From an uncultured Christensenellaceae bacterium (GTDB lineage: Bacteria; Bacillota; Clostridia; Christensenellales; Pumilibacteraceae), in the NCBI GenBank assembly GCA_910588155.1, contig CAJUPB010000006.1:62001-126000 (forward strand): a stretch of 64,000 bases of DNA, read 5' to 3'. Each line of letters opens with the position of its first letter. Position 1 is the first letter of the stretch. The position numbers and the translations under genes were made by a program. Of the stretch, positions 56,618 through 63,474 are shown piece by piece. Below the pieces are notes generated by a model that worked only from the letters and a program-made list of their open reading frames with translations, was not told the DNA's origin and searched no databases.

Positions 56618-56971
56618 CGAATTTCACACGGTTTTCACAAAAGCCATAAAAAATATGTATCGGTTTCTAAAAAACAATCGACATCGAGTCACTGCGATGT
56701 CCGTATTGCGCACTATTTATTATTTGGCACGCTGTATGCTTTTGCTTATCACTATGTCTTATTGTCCACGCTACTCATACTAACGTAAGTAATCCACCGT
56801 ATATTGCCGCTACGATTGCCGTAACAATAGTTTGCAAATTAGTAAGCGTATTAGGTATTAAATATATCGGTTAATCCTATGCAGAATAAAAAATCAAAAA
56901 TTAAACTAAAATCCAATACAGTATTTTTATCGCTTTTTCTCAAAAATGCAATCGTCAAACTGTAATAAACT
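56618..56971. other. Stretch without an intact gene, possible membrane-protein remnant
   Basis: No intact gene is supported. A 7-bp inverted repeat GACATCG/CGATGTC lies at 56680-56701. On the plus strand two neighbouring frames read like pieces of one membrane protein (AHYLLFGTLYAFAYHY and VSNPPYIAATIAVTIVCKLV, ending near 56875). This may be the decayed tail of a transporter, but the family was not recognised. The start of the AT-rich island falls here. Confidence 0.35.
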
Positions 56972-57420
56972 TTAATCAATATCGCAATACCGGTTATGTA
57001 TGTCCACAGCAACCATTGATTGAATATTGTCATATAAAAACAATCTATCAAGCAAAACGTGTTTTTGTACGCTTTTCAAATGCACTCCCAATTCTTGCGC
57101 CGTTAAGCGTAATGGCTTGTTTTCTATGTAAACTTTACAAAATACCGCTTTTTGCTTTCCGTGAGCAACCGCATAAATCGCTCTATAAAATCCGCTCTCT
57201 CGGCTTGCTCGGCAACCGAAACCGATAAATCTTGTAATTCAAATCCGCATTCGTCGTGCAGTTTTTCCAACGACGATTCCTTATTCCGTGTTCGCCAATC
57301 GAACTTTTTATCATTCCGTTTTGTTTGCTTGTCTATTTCCTCATAGGCTTGTGCAAATTCTTCCGTAACTTCGATTTCTTCAAAGTGTCCGTCCGAAAAC
57401 TGATAGTTGATTTTTGGCAT
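56972..57420 (-). pseudogene. Frameshifted sigma-70-like gene of mobile-element type
   Basis: The first 98 residues (MPKINYQFSDGHFEEIEVTEE, then SLEKLHDECGFELQDLSVSVA) resemble the small sigma-factor-like proteins of Firmicute conjugative elements. The frame stops after LLTESKKRYF, but the next frame continues AVFCKVYIENKPLRLTAQELG and GVHLKSVQKHV, a region 4-like helix-turn-helix, to a TAA at 56972. An A-run (AAAAAG) marks the shift. It is thus a broken gene, probably left by a lost element. GGAGGATTG precedes the ATG. Confidence 0.65.
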
Positions 57421-57877
57421 AAAATCAATCCTCCGATTTTGATTTTTGTTTTTGAAAAATCGCTATCGGCGGATTTCGCCGTAAATGAAAAGTCCCCCGA
57501 CAGCGCGCAATACGCCGTCGGGGATAAAAAGCCAAATTATGCTATAAACAAAAAGCCGAACAAAGCAAATTTGACCTACTACCAAATGTAGGCATATTGC
57601 TCTGTTCGGCACTACTCTTTTTTCAGACTATGGCTCTTAACAGTATATTTAGCCGCTATTGCGTTTTATGCTATTACGCATTTCACCCCGCAAGGGCTAT
57701 GCTCATACTATCATTTTTATGTCAAAATAAATTAAATGATTTTACCGAATTATGACAGAATAAAAAGAAAAACACTTATATTTTATCTTAATTTCCATAA
57801 GAAATAAATGGATCTTGCAGGTAAAAGAGAATTAGGCGTGGCTTTTAGGGTAATTCCCGTCTGTACTTTTTTTTCGT
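57421..57877 (-). promoter_or_regulatory. Leader region of the sigma-like remnant with stacked hairpins
   Basis: No gene is seen. Reading on the minus strand, a nested hairpin at 57555-57610 (GCCGAACA arms around CCTAC/GTAGG) is followed by TTTTTG, and a second one at 57495-57523 (CCCCGAC arms) by GACTTTTC. A tiny reading frame ATG-AGC-ATA-GCC-CTT-GCG-GGG-TGA lies near 57695. The order suggests an attenuation-type leader for 57420. The rest, to 57877, shows nothing recognisable. Confidence 0.45.
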
Positions 57878-57992
57878 GGACGAACTATGCTACTCGTAGC
57901 CTAGTGAGATATAGATATGTTTTATATTTTCCACAATATTCAATCGGTTGCGCTCTTTTATATTTCGTGATATAATCACTGTACGATAAACA
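57878..57992 (+). repeat. Upstream module, copy 1 (with promoter) of a duplicated unit
   Basis: Contains GGACGAAC, the palindrome GCTACTCGTAGC (57889-57900), then TGAGATATAGATATGTTTT, a promoter (TTGCGC at 57948, 17 bases, TATAAT at 57971) and ACTGTACGATAAACA. The same order recurs at 58605-58714. It drives the DUF6194-like gene. Confidence 0.75.
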
Positions 57993-58020
57993 ATAATTTG
58001 TATAAAGAGGAAGATATAAA

Positions 58021-58467
58021 ATGCAACCTAACGATATACTTAAATACTGTCTTGATAATCTACCCGATACGGTTTTAGTAAGCAGTTGGGGCGAGCGTGG
58101 AATTTTCTATAATCCGAACAATACGCTAAAACGCGGAATTTATGTTTTGACCGTCAAAGAGAAAGACGGTGACAATGATAAGAGTTCGGATTTGAACAGA
58201 GAAAAAATTTACCGCGTTAATATAGGTATTCGCAAAAACACTTTTATAAATATGTTTGGTACTGTTCCTGCGCGTCCGCCAAAAGGTGGTATTGTAGATA
58301 TGCCGTATGACTTTGCGAAAACCGATAAAATATTGCCACACCCCGTTTACGCTTGGATGAGTTGGGTATGTGCGCTCAACCCGTCCGATACAACCTTTGA
58401 AAGATTAAAGCCGTTAATTCAAGAGGCTTATGAGTACGCAAAGGAAAAATATTCTAAAAGGAAGTAA
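58021..58467 (+). CDS. DUF6194-like small protein
   Basis: 148 residues. The body (LVSSWGERGIFYNPNNTLKRG then VLTVKEKDGDND, YRVNIGIRKNTF, HPVYAWMSWVCALNPSDTTF) matches what I recall of the DUF6194 family, related in outline to MmcQ/YjbR proteins. No activity is known to me. It is a single gene with its own promoter module and terminator. GAGGAAG precedes the ATG. The AT-rich composition differs from the backbone. Confidence 0.8.
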   Translation: MQPNDILKYCLDNLPDTVLVSSWGERGIFYNPNNTLKRGIYVLTVKEKDGDNDKSSDLNREKIYRVNIGIRKNTFINMFGTVPARPPKGGIVDMPYDFAKTDKILPHPVYAWMSWVCALNPSDTTFERLKPLIQEAYEYAKEKYSKRK

Positions 58468-58504
58468 GATAAATTTCAATTTATCGTTATTAAAATGTAT
58501 AGTT

Positions 58505-58538
58505 AAAAGCTCTCAAACAAATTTGTTTGAGAGCTTTT
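58505..58538 (+). terminator. Terminator of the DUF6194-like unit
   Basis: A 34-base perfect palindrome, arms AAAAGCTCTCAAACAAA and its complement, ending in a T-run. It begins with ATGTATAGTTAAA, shared with the terminator at 59231. Confidence 0.85.
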
Positions 58539-58604
58539 TATAGTCGTATGTCTGTTCCCTATGGGAAGTTCGCATTTGCTGCGTCCTTTTTTTTATCATT
58601 ATTT

Positions 58605-58714
58605 GGACGAACGGCTACTTGTAGCCAGATGAGATATAGATATGTTTTCTCTATCTTAATCGAATTAGTTGTGATTCTTTTGTTTTTTATGCTATAATGA
58701 CTGTACGATAAACA
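58605..58714 (+). repeat. Upstream module, copy 2 (with promoter) of the duplicated unit
   Basis: GGACGAAC, the palindrome GGCTACTTGTAGCC (58613-58626), TGAGATATAGATATGTTTT, a promoter (TTGTGA at 58669, 18 bases, TATAAT at 58693) and ACTGTACGATAAACA. It lies 727 bases after copy 1 and drives the acetyltransferase gene. Confidence 0.75.
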
Positions 58715-58731
58715 GCTAACGGAGAAAGTTT

Positions 58732-59196
58732 ATGCAGTTTACGACTTATGAAATGAAAGCGGACATAGCAAAGATTGAAAGCAATGTCAGCATACATTGT
58801 ATTCCGTTTGAAGAGCGCTTTTTTGAAGAATATAAAAAAATGTATAATGAAAGTTTTTGGGAAATGAGAAAGAGTTTAGATATTAAACCATATAACTTTT
58901 TGTCCGACTATGCTCAAATTAGAGACAAAATCGAAGATATTTTTATTCTCGTAGATAACGGTGAATTGATGGGTTCCGTTGCCTGTTACAGTAACGAAAT
59001 AGATGATTTGTTTGTAGGTAAACAATTTCAAGGAAAAGGAATCGGTAAACAACTGCTTTTGTGGGGAATGAATTATATTAGGATTAAATACAATTCATCG
59101 ATACATTTACACGTTGCGGAATGGAACAAAAAAGCCGTAATGCTTTATAGAAGCGTAGGCTTTACTATTGTAAAAACAGAGATAATTTCAAGATAA
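58732..59196 (+). CDS. GNAT-family N-acetyltransferase
   Basis: 154 residues. The acetyl-CoA site is in LFVGKQFQGKGIGKQLLLWG (Q/R-x-x-G-x-G/A pattern), followed by IHLHVAEWNKKAVMLYRSVGF, the usual last strand-helix of the GNAT fold. The substrate is unknown; protein, antibiotic or small-molecule amines are all possible. GGAGAAAG precedes the ATG. It has its own promoter module and terminator, like its neighbour. Confidence 0.88.
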   Translation: MQFTTYEMKADIAKIESNVSIHCIPFEERFFEEYKKMYNESFWEMRKSLDIKPYNFLSDYAQIRDKIEDIFILVDNGELMGSVACYSNEIDDLFVGKQFQGKGIGKQLLLWGMNYIRIKYNSSIHLHVAEWNKKAVMLYRSVGFTIVKTEIISR

Positions 59197-59230
59197 ATAT
59201 CAATTTTTTTTACTTAATTATGTATAGTTA

Positions 59231-59263
59231 AAGGCTCTCAAACAGTTGGTTTGAGAGCCTTTT
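59231..59263 (+). terminator. Terminator of the acetyltransferase unit
   Basis: 13-base arms AAGGCTCTCAAAC/GTTTGAGAGCCTT around a 5-base loop, then TTATTG. It shares its preceding word ATGTATAGTTAAA and stem sequence with the terminator at 58505. Confidence 0.85.
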
Positions 59264-59327
59264 ATTGCTTAAAATGCAAATCATAAAAATCCCCTATGGA
59301 AGTTGCCCTTATTGGTGGATGCCTTTT

Positions 59328-59519
59328 TCAAATTTCTTTTTCTTCGGTTAATACCGAGTTGTTTCTCACAACAATATGTATATATCTTCCGCATTGAGAA
59401 CATCGTGAAAACGTATCCGTTCCGTTCTTGCCCTGAGTTAATATATTTCGACAATACGGACAGCAAGCATAAAAATAACCGATTATGACGCTTTTATGTT
59501 CTTCTTTATGTATTGCCAT
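59328..59519 (-). CDS. Small zinc-ribbon protein
   Basis: 63 residues. Two CxxC pairs (CCPYCRNI and RCSQCGRYI) form a likely zinc ribbon. AAAGG lies five bases before the ATG. It is eight bases after the EFR1 gene and is the last gene of the MerR-controlled operon. Its role is unknown. Confidence 0.6.
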   Translation of the reverse strand: MAIHKEEHKSVIIGYFYACCPYCRNILTQGKNGTDTFSRCSQCGRYIHIVVRNNSVLTEEKEI

Positions 59520-59527
59520 AATAACCT

Positions 59528-60298
59528 TTACTCGTTTTTATATTTGTCAAAACGACATTGCTCAATTACGCTATTACCCAATAATGTAATTGCTTGTTTA
59601 GGGCATAAACCGATACAACGATAACACATAGTACAACGATTACCGGCAAAAGCTTTATTATTTTTCAATATGATATTTCCCATAGGGCATTGTTTTGCAC
59701 ATAGCCCGCAACCTATACAGTCATTGCTTATTTTCAATTTGTCGGAATAGTTTTTTGTTTTTCTCCGAAACCATAAACGTTGACCGATACACCCGACTAT
59801 TCTATCAATTAAATTCAATCCGTCTTGCGGATATTTACCGACATTGATTTTCTTTGCCCAATTTTCGATTTTTACATCGGCTCGCTTAACGAGTTCTTTG
59901 TTTTCTTCGATTGACTTTTTCAGTAATTTAACGTCGCCGATACAGTCGGGCATTTTTATGTGCAAGCCGCCTAAGATTTTTGCGCCGTACTTTTTGAAAA
60001 GCCTTGCCGCACAACCCGCGCCATCGCCGCTGAACAAGCCCATAGTCGCTACAACGAAAATATTTTTGTCTTTCCAAGCCGCAGAGTTATTTACGATAAA
60101 GTCATAAACGATTTTGGGCAGATAGGAATAGTACACGGGATAAGCAAAAATTATCTCGTCGCTCGACCGTATAGCGTCTATTGCGTTTCCGTTTTCGATA
60201 GAATACGACGGTGCATTTTCATCAAGCAGCCGCAACAAATATTCCGAGCAATGTTTTGTGTTCCCTGTGCCACTAAAATAAATACCTATCATATTCAT
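59528..60298 (-). CDS. EFR1-type flavodoxin-ferredoxin fusion protein
   Basis: 256 residues. Residues 1-150 are flavodoxin-like with the phosphate loop YFSGTGNTKHCSEYLL, and residues about 190-245 hold two 4Fe-4S clusters (CIGCGLCAKQCPMGNI, CTMCYRCIGLCPKQAI). EFR1 proteins are thought to carry electrons in anaerobes. The start overlaps the preceding gene (ATGA); an ATG six bases later (MIGIYFSG) has better ribosome-site spacing. It is the fifth gene of the operon. Confidence 0.92.
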   Translation of the reverse strand: MNMIGIYFSGTGNTKHCSEYLLRLLDENAPSYSIENGNAIDAIRSSDEIIFAYPVYYSYLPKIVYDFIVNNSAAWKDKNIFVVATMGLFSGDGAGCAARLFKKYGAKILGGLHIKMPDCIGDVKLLKKSIEENKELVKRADVKIENWAKKINVGKYPQDGLNLIDRIVGCIGQRLWFRRKTKNYSDKLKISNDCIGCGLCAKQCPMGNIILKNNKAFAGNRCTMCYRCIGLCPKQAITLLGNSVIEQCRFDKYKNE

Positions 60299-60777
60299 TC
60301 CTCAAAAAGATTAGTCTGCAAAACTCTTACAGGGAATAGCATATATGTTTTCCCTGTCTTCGAATCGGTATAATCGTGTACCGCACCGACCAATTCAAAC
60401 GAGTTATCCTGTAAATATTGTAAACCTCTCAAAAATGTATCCTTGCTTACACATTCAACCCGAATATATTCGTAACTCGGTACAATCCATTTCGTCCATC
60501 CTTCGGGTGCTTCCGCATTATCTTCACATTCAACTCCCGCAAGATAAAGTCCGTTTGCAAAATTTTCCCAAGGCTTAAAAGAATGAGAAAAGTCCGACAT
60601 TACTCCCCATATTCCGACTATATTGCCGCTTGCGTCTTTCTTTGCCAAATGCCGAACTTCGCTGAAATGAGAGTTTGCGTCTACCCACAGTTTATTTATA
60701 AAGTCGGCGCCGTCCTTGGTCGAGCCTTCTTTCCCTATTACGACAAAAGATTTCTTTTCATATTTTTCTATTAGCAT
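60295..60777 (-). CDS. GyrI-like effector-binding protein (first of three)
   Basis: 160 residues, single GyrI-like/AraC effector-binding domain (SFVVIGKEGSTKD, NIVGIWGVMSDFSHSFKPW, EYIRVECVSKDTF, ending MLFPVRVL). Members bind or hydrolyse small molecules, and some GyrI-like proteins are known to hydrolyse cyclopropanoid genotoxins. Its gene overlaps EFR1. Together with two more GyrI-like genes it suggests small-molecule defence. Confidence 0.85.
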   Translation of the reverse strand: MLIEKYEKKSFVVIGKEGSTKDGADFINKLWVDANSHFSEVRHLAKKDASGNIVGIWGVMSDFSHSFKPWENFANGLYLAGVECEDNAEAPEGWTKWIVPSYEYIRVECVSKDTFLRGLQYLQDNSFELVGAVHDYTDSKTGKTYMLFPVRVLQTNLFEE

Positions 60778-60789
60778 TTTAACAGCCCG

Positions 60790-61131
60790 TTACTTTTTAC
60801 TTGATTTCAAATTACCTAACGCTTCGGCATTATTGGCAAGTACCATTCCAACGGTTTGGCAACCGTCCATAGCGGAGCATTTGCCGCAAGTTTCGATAGC
60901 CTTACCAAGCGCACACTGTCTAATCGGACACATAACATCACAATAGGGCGATTTAATTCCGTCCGAACGGCAACCTTCGCAATTTATCATTTCGGACGTA
61001 ATTTCAACGCCGTTCAGTTCCGACCAAAGTTTCGCTACTTTTTCACGCAGCGCATTATCGTTGTTTAGAGTTGCTATCCGTGCGTCGCATTTTTCGCAAT
61101 CAAGTCCGCAATATGCAATTAGTTTTTTCAC
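60790..61131 (-). CDS. DUF3795-type cysteine-rich protein
   Basis: 113 residues. Starts with GTG (AAAGGA nine bases upstream). The sequence AYCGLDCEKCDARIAT, CEGCRSDG, YCDVMCPIRQCALGKAIETC and CGKCSAMDGC fits the DUF3795 family, which probably binds zinc or an iron-sulphur cluster. These proteins often accompany GyrI-like and EFR1 genes in anaerobic Firmicutes. Biochemical function is unknown. Confidence 0.9.
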   Translation of the reverse strand: MKKLIAYCGLDCEKCDARIATLNNDNALREKVAKLWSELNGVEITSEMINCEGCRSDGIKSPYCDVMCPIRQCALGKAIETCGKCSAMDGCQTVGMVLANNAEALGNLKSSKK

Positions 61132-61144
61132 AATATGTATTCCT

Positions 61145-61777
61145 TTATATCCTCTTTATAGGGTGTCTTACAACGGTTTTCAGTTTATCAACGGCGCATT
61201 TACGCGGGTCGGATAAGTAAATTTCGTGATGATAGCGACTTTCGGTTATATCCAAGTCATAACCGTTTACTTTCATATATTCGTGCATTAGTGCAACTGT
61301 CTTCGGTTCATCGTCATAACTGCCTATGTGCATACACTGTACGCAAACGCCTTCGTCGTAAGTTAAAAACTCCACCCTTGAAAAGTCGTCTTTTTTCTTT
61401 TTTGTAGCTTGCTCTATTGCCCAATCGAAGTCGGCTTTCGCAACGAAATCGGGCAAGCGGATAAGCGATATAAAGTTAAAGCCTTCCTTATACGCATAGT
61501 CTATTGCTCCACCGCCGTCTTGCCACCAAAAACCTTCGAGCGGCGGCACGACGTATTCGAAATATCCGTCGATTTTGTGACTGCCCTTGTAACTCATTTT
61601 GATAGTAAAGGCTATGGCATATAAAAACCCGATAGATTTTTTATACTCGCCGTTCTCATCGTTGGGATTACCCTTGCCGCGTACCGCTATGTAATTCATT
61701 TTCGGTACGGTTATTATTGTCGGTTTGCTTGCCGGCATATAAAATTCTTTGTATTCTTTCTTATAATCGAACGCCAT
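61145..61777 (-). CDS. GyrI-like small-molecule-binding protein (second of three)
   Basis: 210 residues of the longer GyrI-like (COG4832-type) form: FDYKKEYKEFYMPASKPTII, MNYIAVRGKGNPND, the Trp-rich loop EGFWWQDGG, and MHIGSYDDEPKTVALMHEYM. The C-terminus (YHHEIYLSDPRKCA) is the usual ending. It likely binds a hydrophobic or charged compound in the pocket lined by the Trp pair. It is the second gene in the operon. Confidence 0.9.
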   Translation of the reverse strand: MAFDYKKEYKEFYMPASKPTIITVPKMNYIAVRGKGNPNDENGEYKKSIGFLYAIAFTIKMSYKGSHKIDGYFEYVVPPLEGFWWQDGGGAIDYAYKEGFNFISLIRLPDFVAKADFDWAIEQATKKKKDDFSRVEFLTYDEGVCVQCMHIGSYDDEPKTVALMHEYMKVNGYDLDITESRYHHEIYLSDPRKCAVDKLKTVVRHPIKRI

Positions 61778-61786
61778 TTTAAGTTC

Positions 61787-62239
61787 TCACTTTACCGCAA
61801 TGTACAAACAGCAATGTGTTTTGCCGTCTTTCGTATATTCGGCGGGCACTGTGCTTTCGTAGTCGATAGTAAAAGCACGTTTAAGTTCGCCGTTTAACGA
61901 GAGTTCCCAAACTTTCGACCACGCTTTGTCGGCGCATTCGGCAATGGTCTTGCCACTTTCGTCGATTTTGGTATACTTTCCTTGTTCAACCAGACTTTCC
62001 ATTTTTGCAAAGAAATCGGCGGTAACGCTCATAATCGAGAGATTGTATTTTCCGTTCTCATTGTTTTCATAATCGCTATAAGACGATATGGGAAAAAGAC
62101 CATTAACGGGTTTCCCGTTTTCAACAAATTCAAGCGAAATTTTTCCTTGCATAATATCCGCCCAAAGTTCTTTGATTTTTGCCATTCCTATTTCGGAATT
62201 GTCTGTGCGTATTGTTACACTATTAAATTTGTATGACAT
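61787..62239 (-). CDS. GyrI-like effector-binding protein (third of three)
   Basis: 150 residues. The C-terminal half (DKAWSKVWELSLNGELKRAF, TVPAEYTKDGKTHCCLYIAV) matches effector-binding domains of the GyrI/AraC_E type. The first 50 residues are less typical. It is the first gene after the MerR-type promoter at 62310-62340 and would be the most highly expressed member. Confidence 0.75.
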   Translation of the reverse strand: MSYKFNSVTIRTDNSEIGMAKIKELWADIMQGKISLEFVENGKPVNGLFPISSYSDYENNENGKYNLSIMSVTADFFAKMESLVEQGKYTKIDESGKTIAECADKAWSKVWELSLNGELKRAFTIDYESTVPAEYTKDGKTHCCLYIAVK

Positions 62240-62309
62240 ATTATTACTCCATTCTGAAAATTATTACTAATATGACAGGCGCGAGATTCTGCATCCATCA
62301 TACATAGTA

Positions 62310-62340
62310 AATATAAGGTTGGGGGTAACACCCAAGTCAA
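62310..62340 (-). promoter_or_regulatory. MerR-type promoter of the GyrI/DUF3795/EFR1 operon
   Basis: TTGACT and TATATT are separated by 19 bases on the minus strand, two more than normal. The spacer holds a dyad (TTGGGT and ACCCCCAA around GTT). This long-spacer, dyad-in-spacer layout is the hallmark of promoters activated by MerR-family regulators, which twist the DNA. A MerR-family gene lies just upstream. Confidence 0.8.
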
Positions 62341-62371
62341 GAGATTGAATACTTCTTTCAAAAAATTTTTT

Positions 62372-63385
62372 TCATCTTAACGGTAACCATACATCGTAAT
62401 AGAACATAGAACTTTTAGCATTAGGTACAACGAACTTAATGAATATATATAATACACCACGGAACTCAGCATCATTTTCTTTCGCCCATTTTTTGCAAGC
62501 ATCCAACAACTTGATCATTATCAATTCATCATGGTCATCGGTATACAAAACAGTGTGCAAGCATTTACCACTCTCTAAATAAACTCCGTCAATATCGCTC
62601 TGTTCCTTGTCTATTAAAAACATTTTTGACGCAATAAAACCATTCTCGTCAAATGTAACCGTACGTATCAAATTTGAATAAATATCATCGCCTTCTAAGT
62701 CAATCGATTTAAGGATTTTTTCTTCATATTCGCCGAAATTGGCAAAAGCAAACAAGGTTTCTTTGACAAAATAGCGTGGCAAGTATTCAACAATAAATTC
62801 GTTTATATGATTACTGAATACATTATAAAACTCTTTTGTTTTTTTCAGTTTTGTCAACATATATTGCAGTTTTTTTATTTCGGCACTAATTTCTTCTGTC
62901 TTCCTATCAAGTGCCAAGGAATACTCATCAATTTTAGTTAATTTCATTATCACGCCGATTTCTATTGCCGTAAAACCGCGTTTTTTGAAAAAATCTATTG
63001 CCATCAACTGCGCAATGTCTTCATAGTCAAATATTCGATAGAAACTCTCTTCATCACGTTTTAATTTCAACAAGCCTATTTTTTCATAATATCGGATAGT
63101 ATCTCGCGTCAACCCAAGATTTTTATAAACGTCGCTTGACGAATACGATTCCGACATATAGTTTTTTACTTGTTCGTCATATTTTTCAAATTTATGTTTT
63201 TTCTCGATATTGGCATTGCCTTTTGAATATCGTTTGTCTTTCGGTTTTTCGGCGGTACTCGGTATCAACCAAAATCTTCCCTTTTTGACTGCACCTTTAA
63301 TTCTTCCGTTCTCACAATAATTCGTTATCATTCTCGGTGTAATTCCCCAAATGCTTGCTATTTCTGTCGCTGTTAAAAATTCCAT
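62372..63385 (-). CDS. MerR-family regulator with extra N-terminal HTH and GyrI-like effector domain
   Basis: 337 residues. Residues 1-50 form an excisionase-like helix-turn-helix (FLTATEIASIWGITPRMITN, GRFWLIPS). A basic linker follows. Residues about 80-150 are the MerR domain (SSDVYKNLGLTRDTIRYYEK, FYRIFDYEDIAQLMAIDFFK). A coiled coil (about 155-190) leads to a GyrI-like effector domain (about 195-337, TVTFDENGFIASKMFLI, ending SMFYYDVWLPLR). It probably senses a small molecule and activates the operon from 62239. The gene has its own promoter with a large dyad. Confidence 0.9.
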   Translation of the reverse strand: MEFLTATEIASIWGITPRMITNYCENGRIKGAVKKGRFWLIPSTAEKPKDKRYSKGNANIEKKHKFEKYDEQVKNYMSESYSSSDVYKNLGLTRDTIRYYEKIGLLKLKRDEESFYRIFDYEDIAQLMAIDFFKKRGFTAIEIGVIMKLTKIDEYSLALDRKTEEISAEIKKLQYMLTKLKKTKEFYNVFSNHINEFIVEYLPRYFVKETLFAFANFGEYEEKILKSIDLEGDDIYSNLIRTVTFDENGFIASKMFLIDKEQSDIDGVYLESGKCLHTVLYTDDHDELIMIKLLDACKKWAKENDAEFRGVLYIFIKFVVPNAKSSMFYYDVWLPLR

Positions 63386-63403
63386 AATTGCCTCCGCTCT
63401 TCA

Positions 63404-63432
63404 ATTATACTTCCGTTGACGGAAATATACAA
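63404..63432 (-). promoter_or_regulatory. Promoter of the MerR-family gene with 24-bp dyad operator
   Basis: TTGTAT, 17 bases, TATAAT on the minus strand. A 24-bp near-perfect dyad (63406-63429; inner TTCCGT/ACGGAA around CA, one mismatch in the outer part) fills the spacer and overlaps both boxes. It probably serves autoregulation. Confidence 0.7.
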
Positions 63433-63474
63433 GCGAAATAGCCCTAACGAAAATTATTGTCACCCTATCCTTAC

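Noticed and set aside
56851..57051. 66-residue hydrophobic minus-strand frame
   Set aside because: It overlaps the sigma-like remnant in another frame, lacks a ribosome site and shows no family; hydrophobicity follows from AT-rich sequence.
57878..59263. Integron gene-cassette array with attC sites
   Set aside because: The repeated flanks lack the RYYYAAC/GTTRRRY core words of attC sites and no integrase is present.
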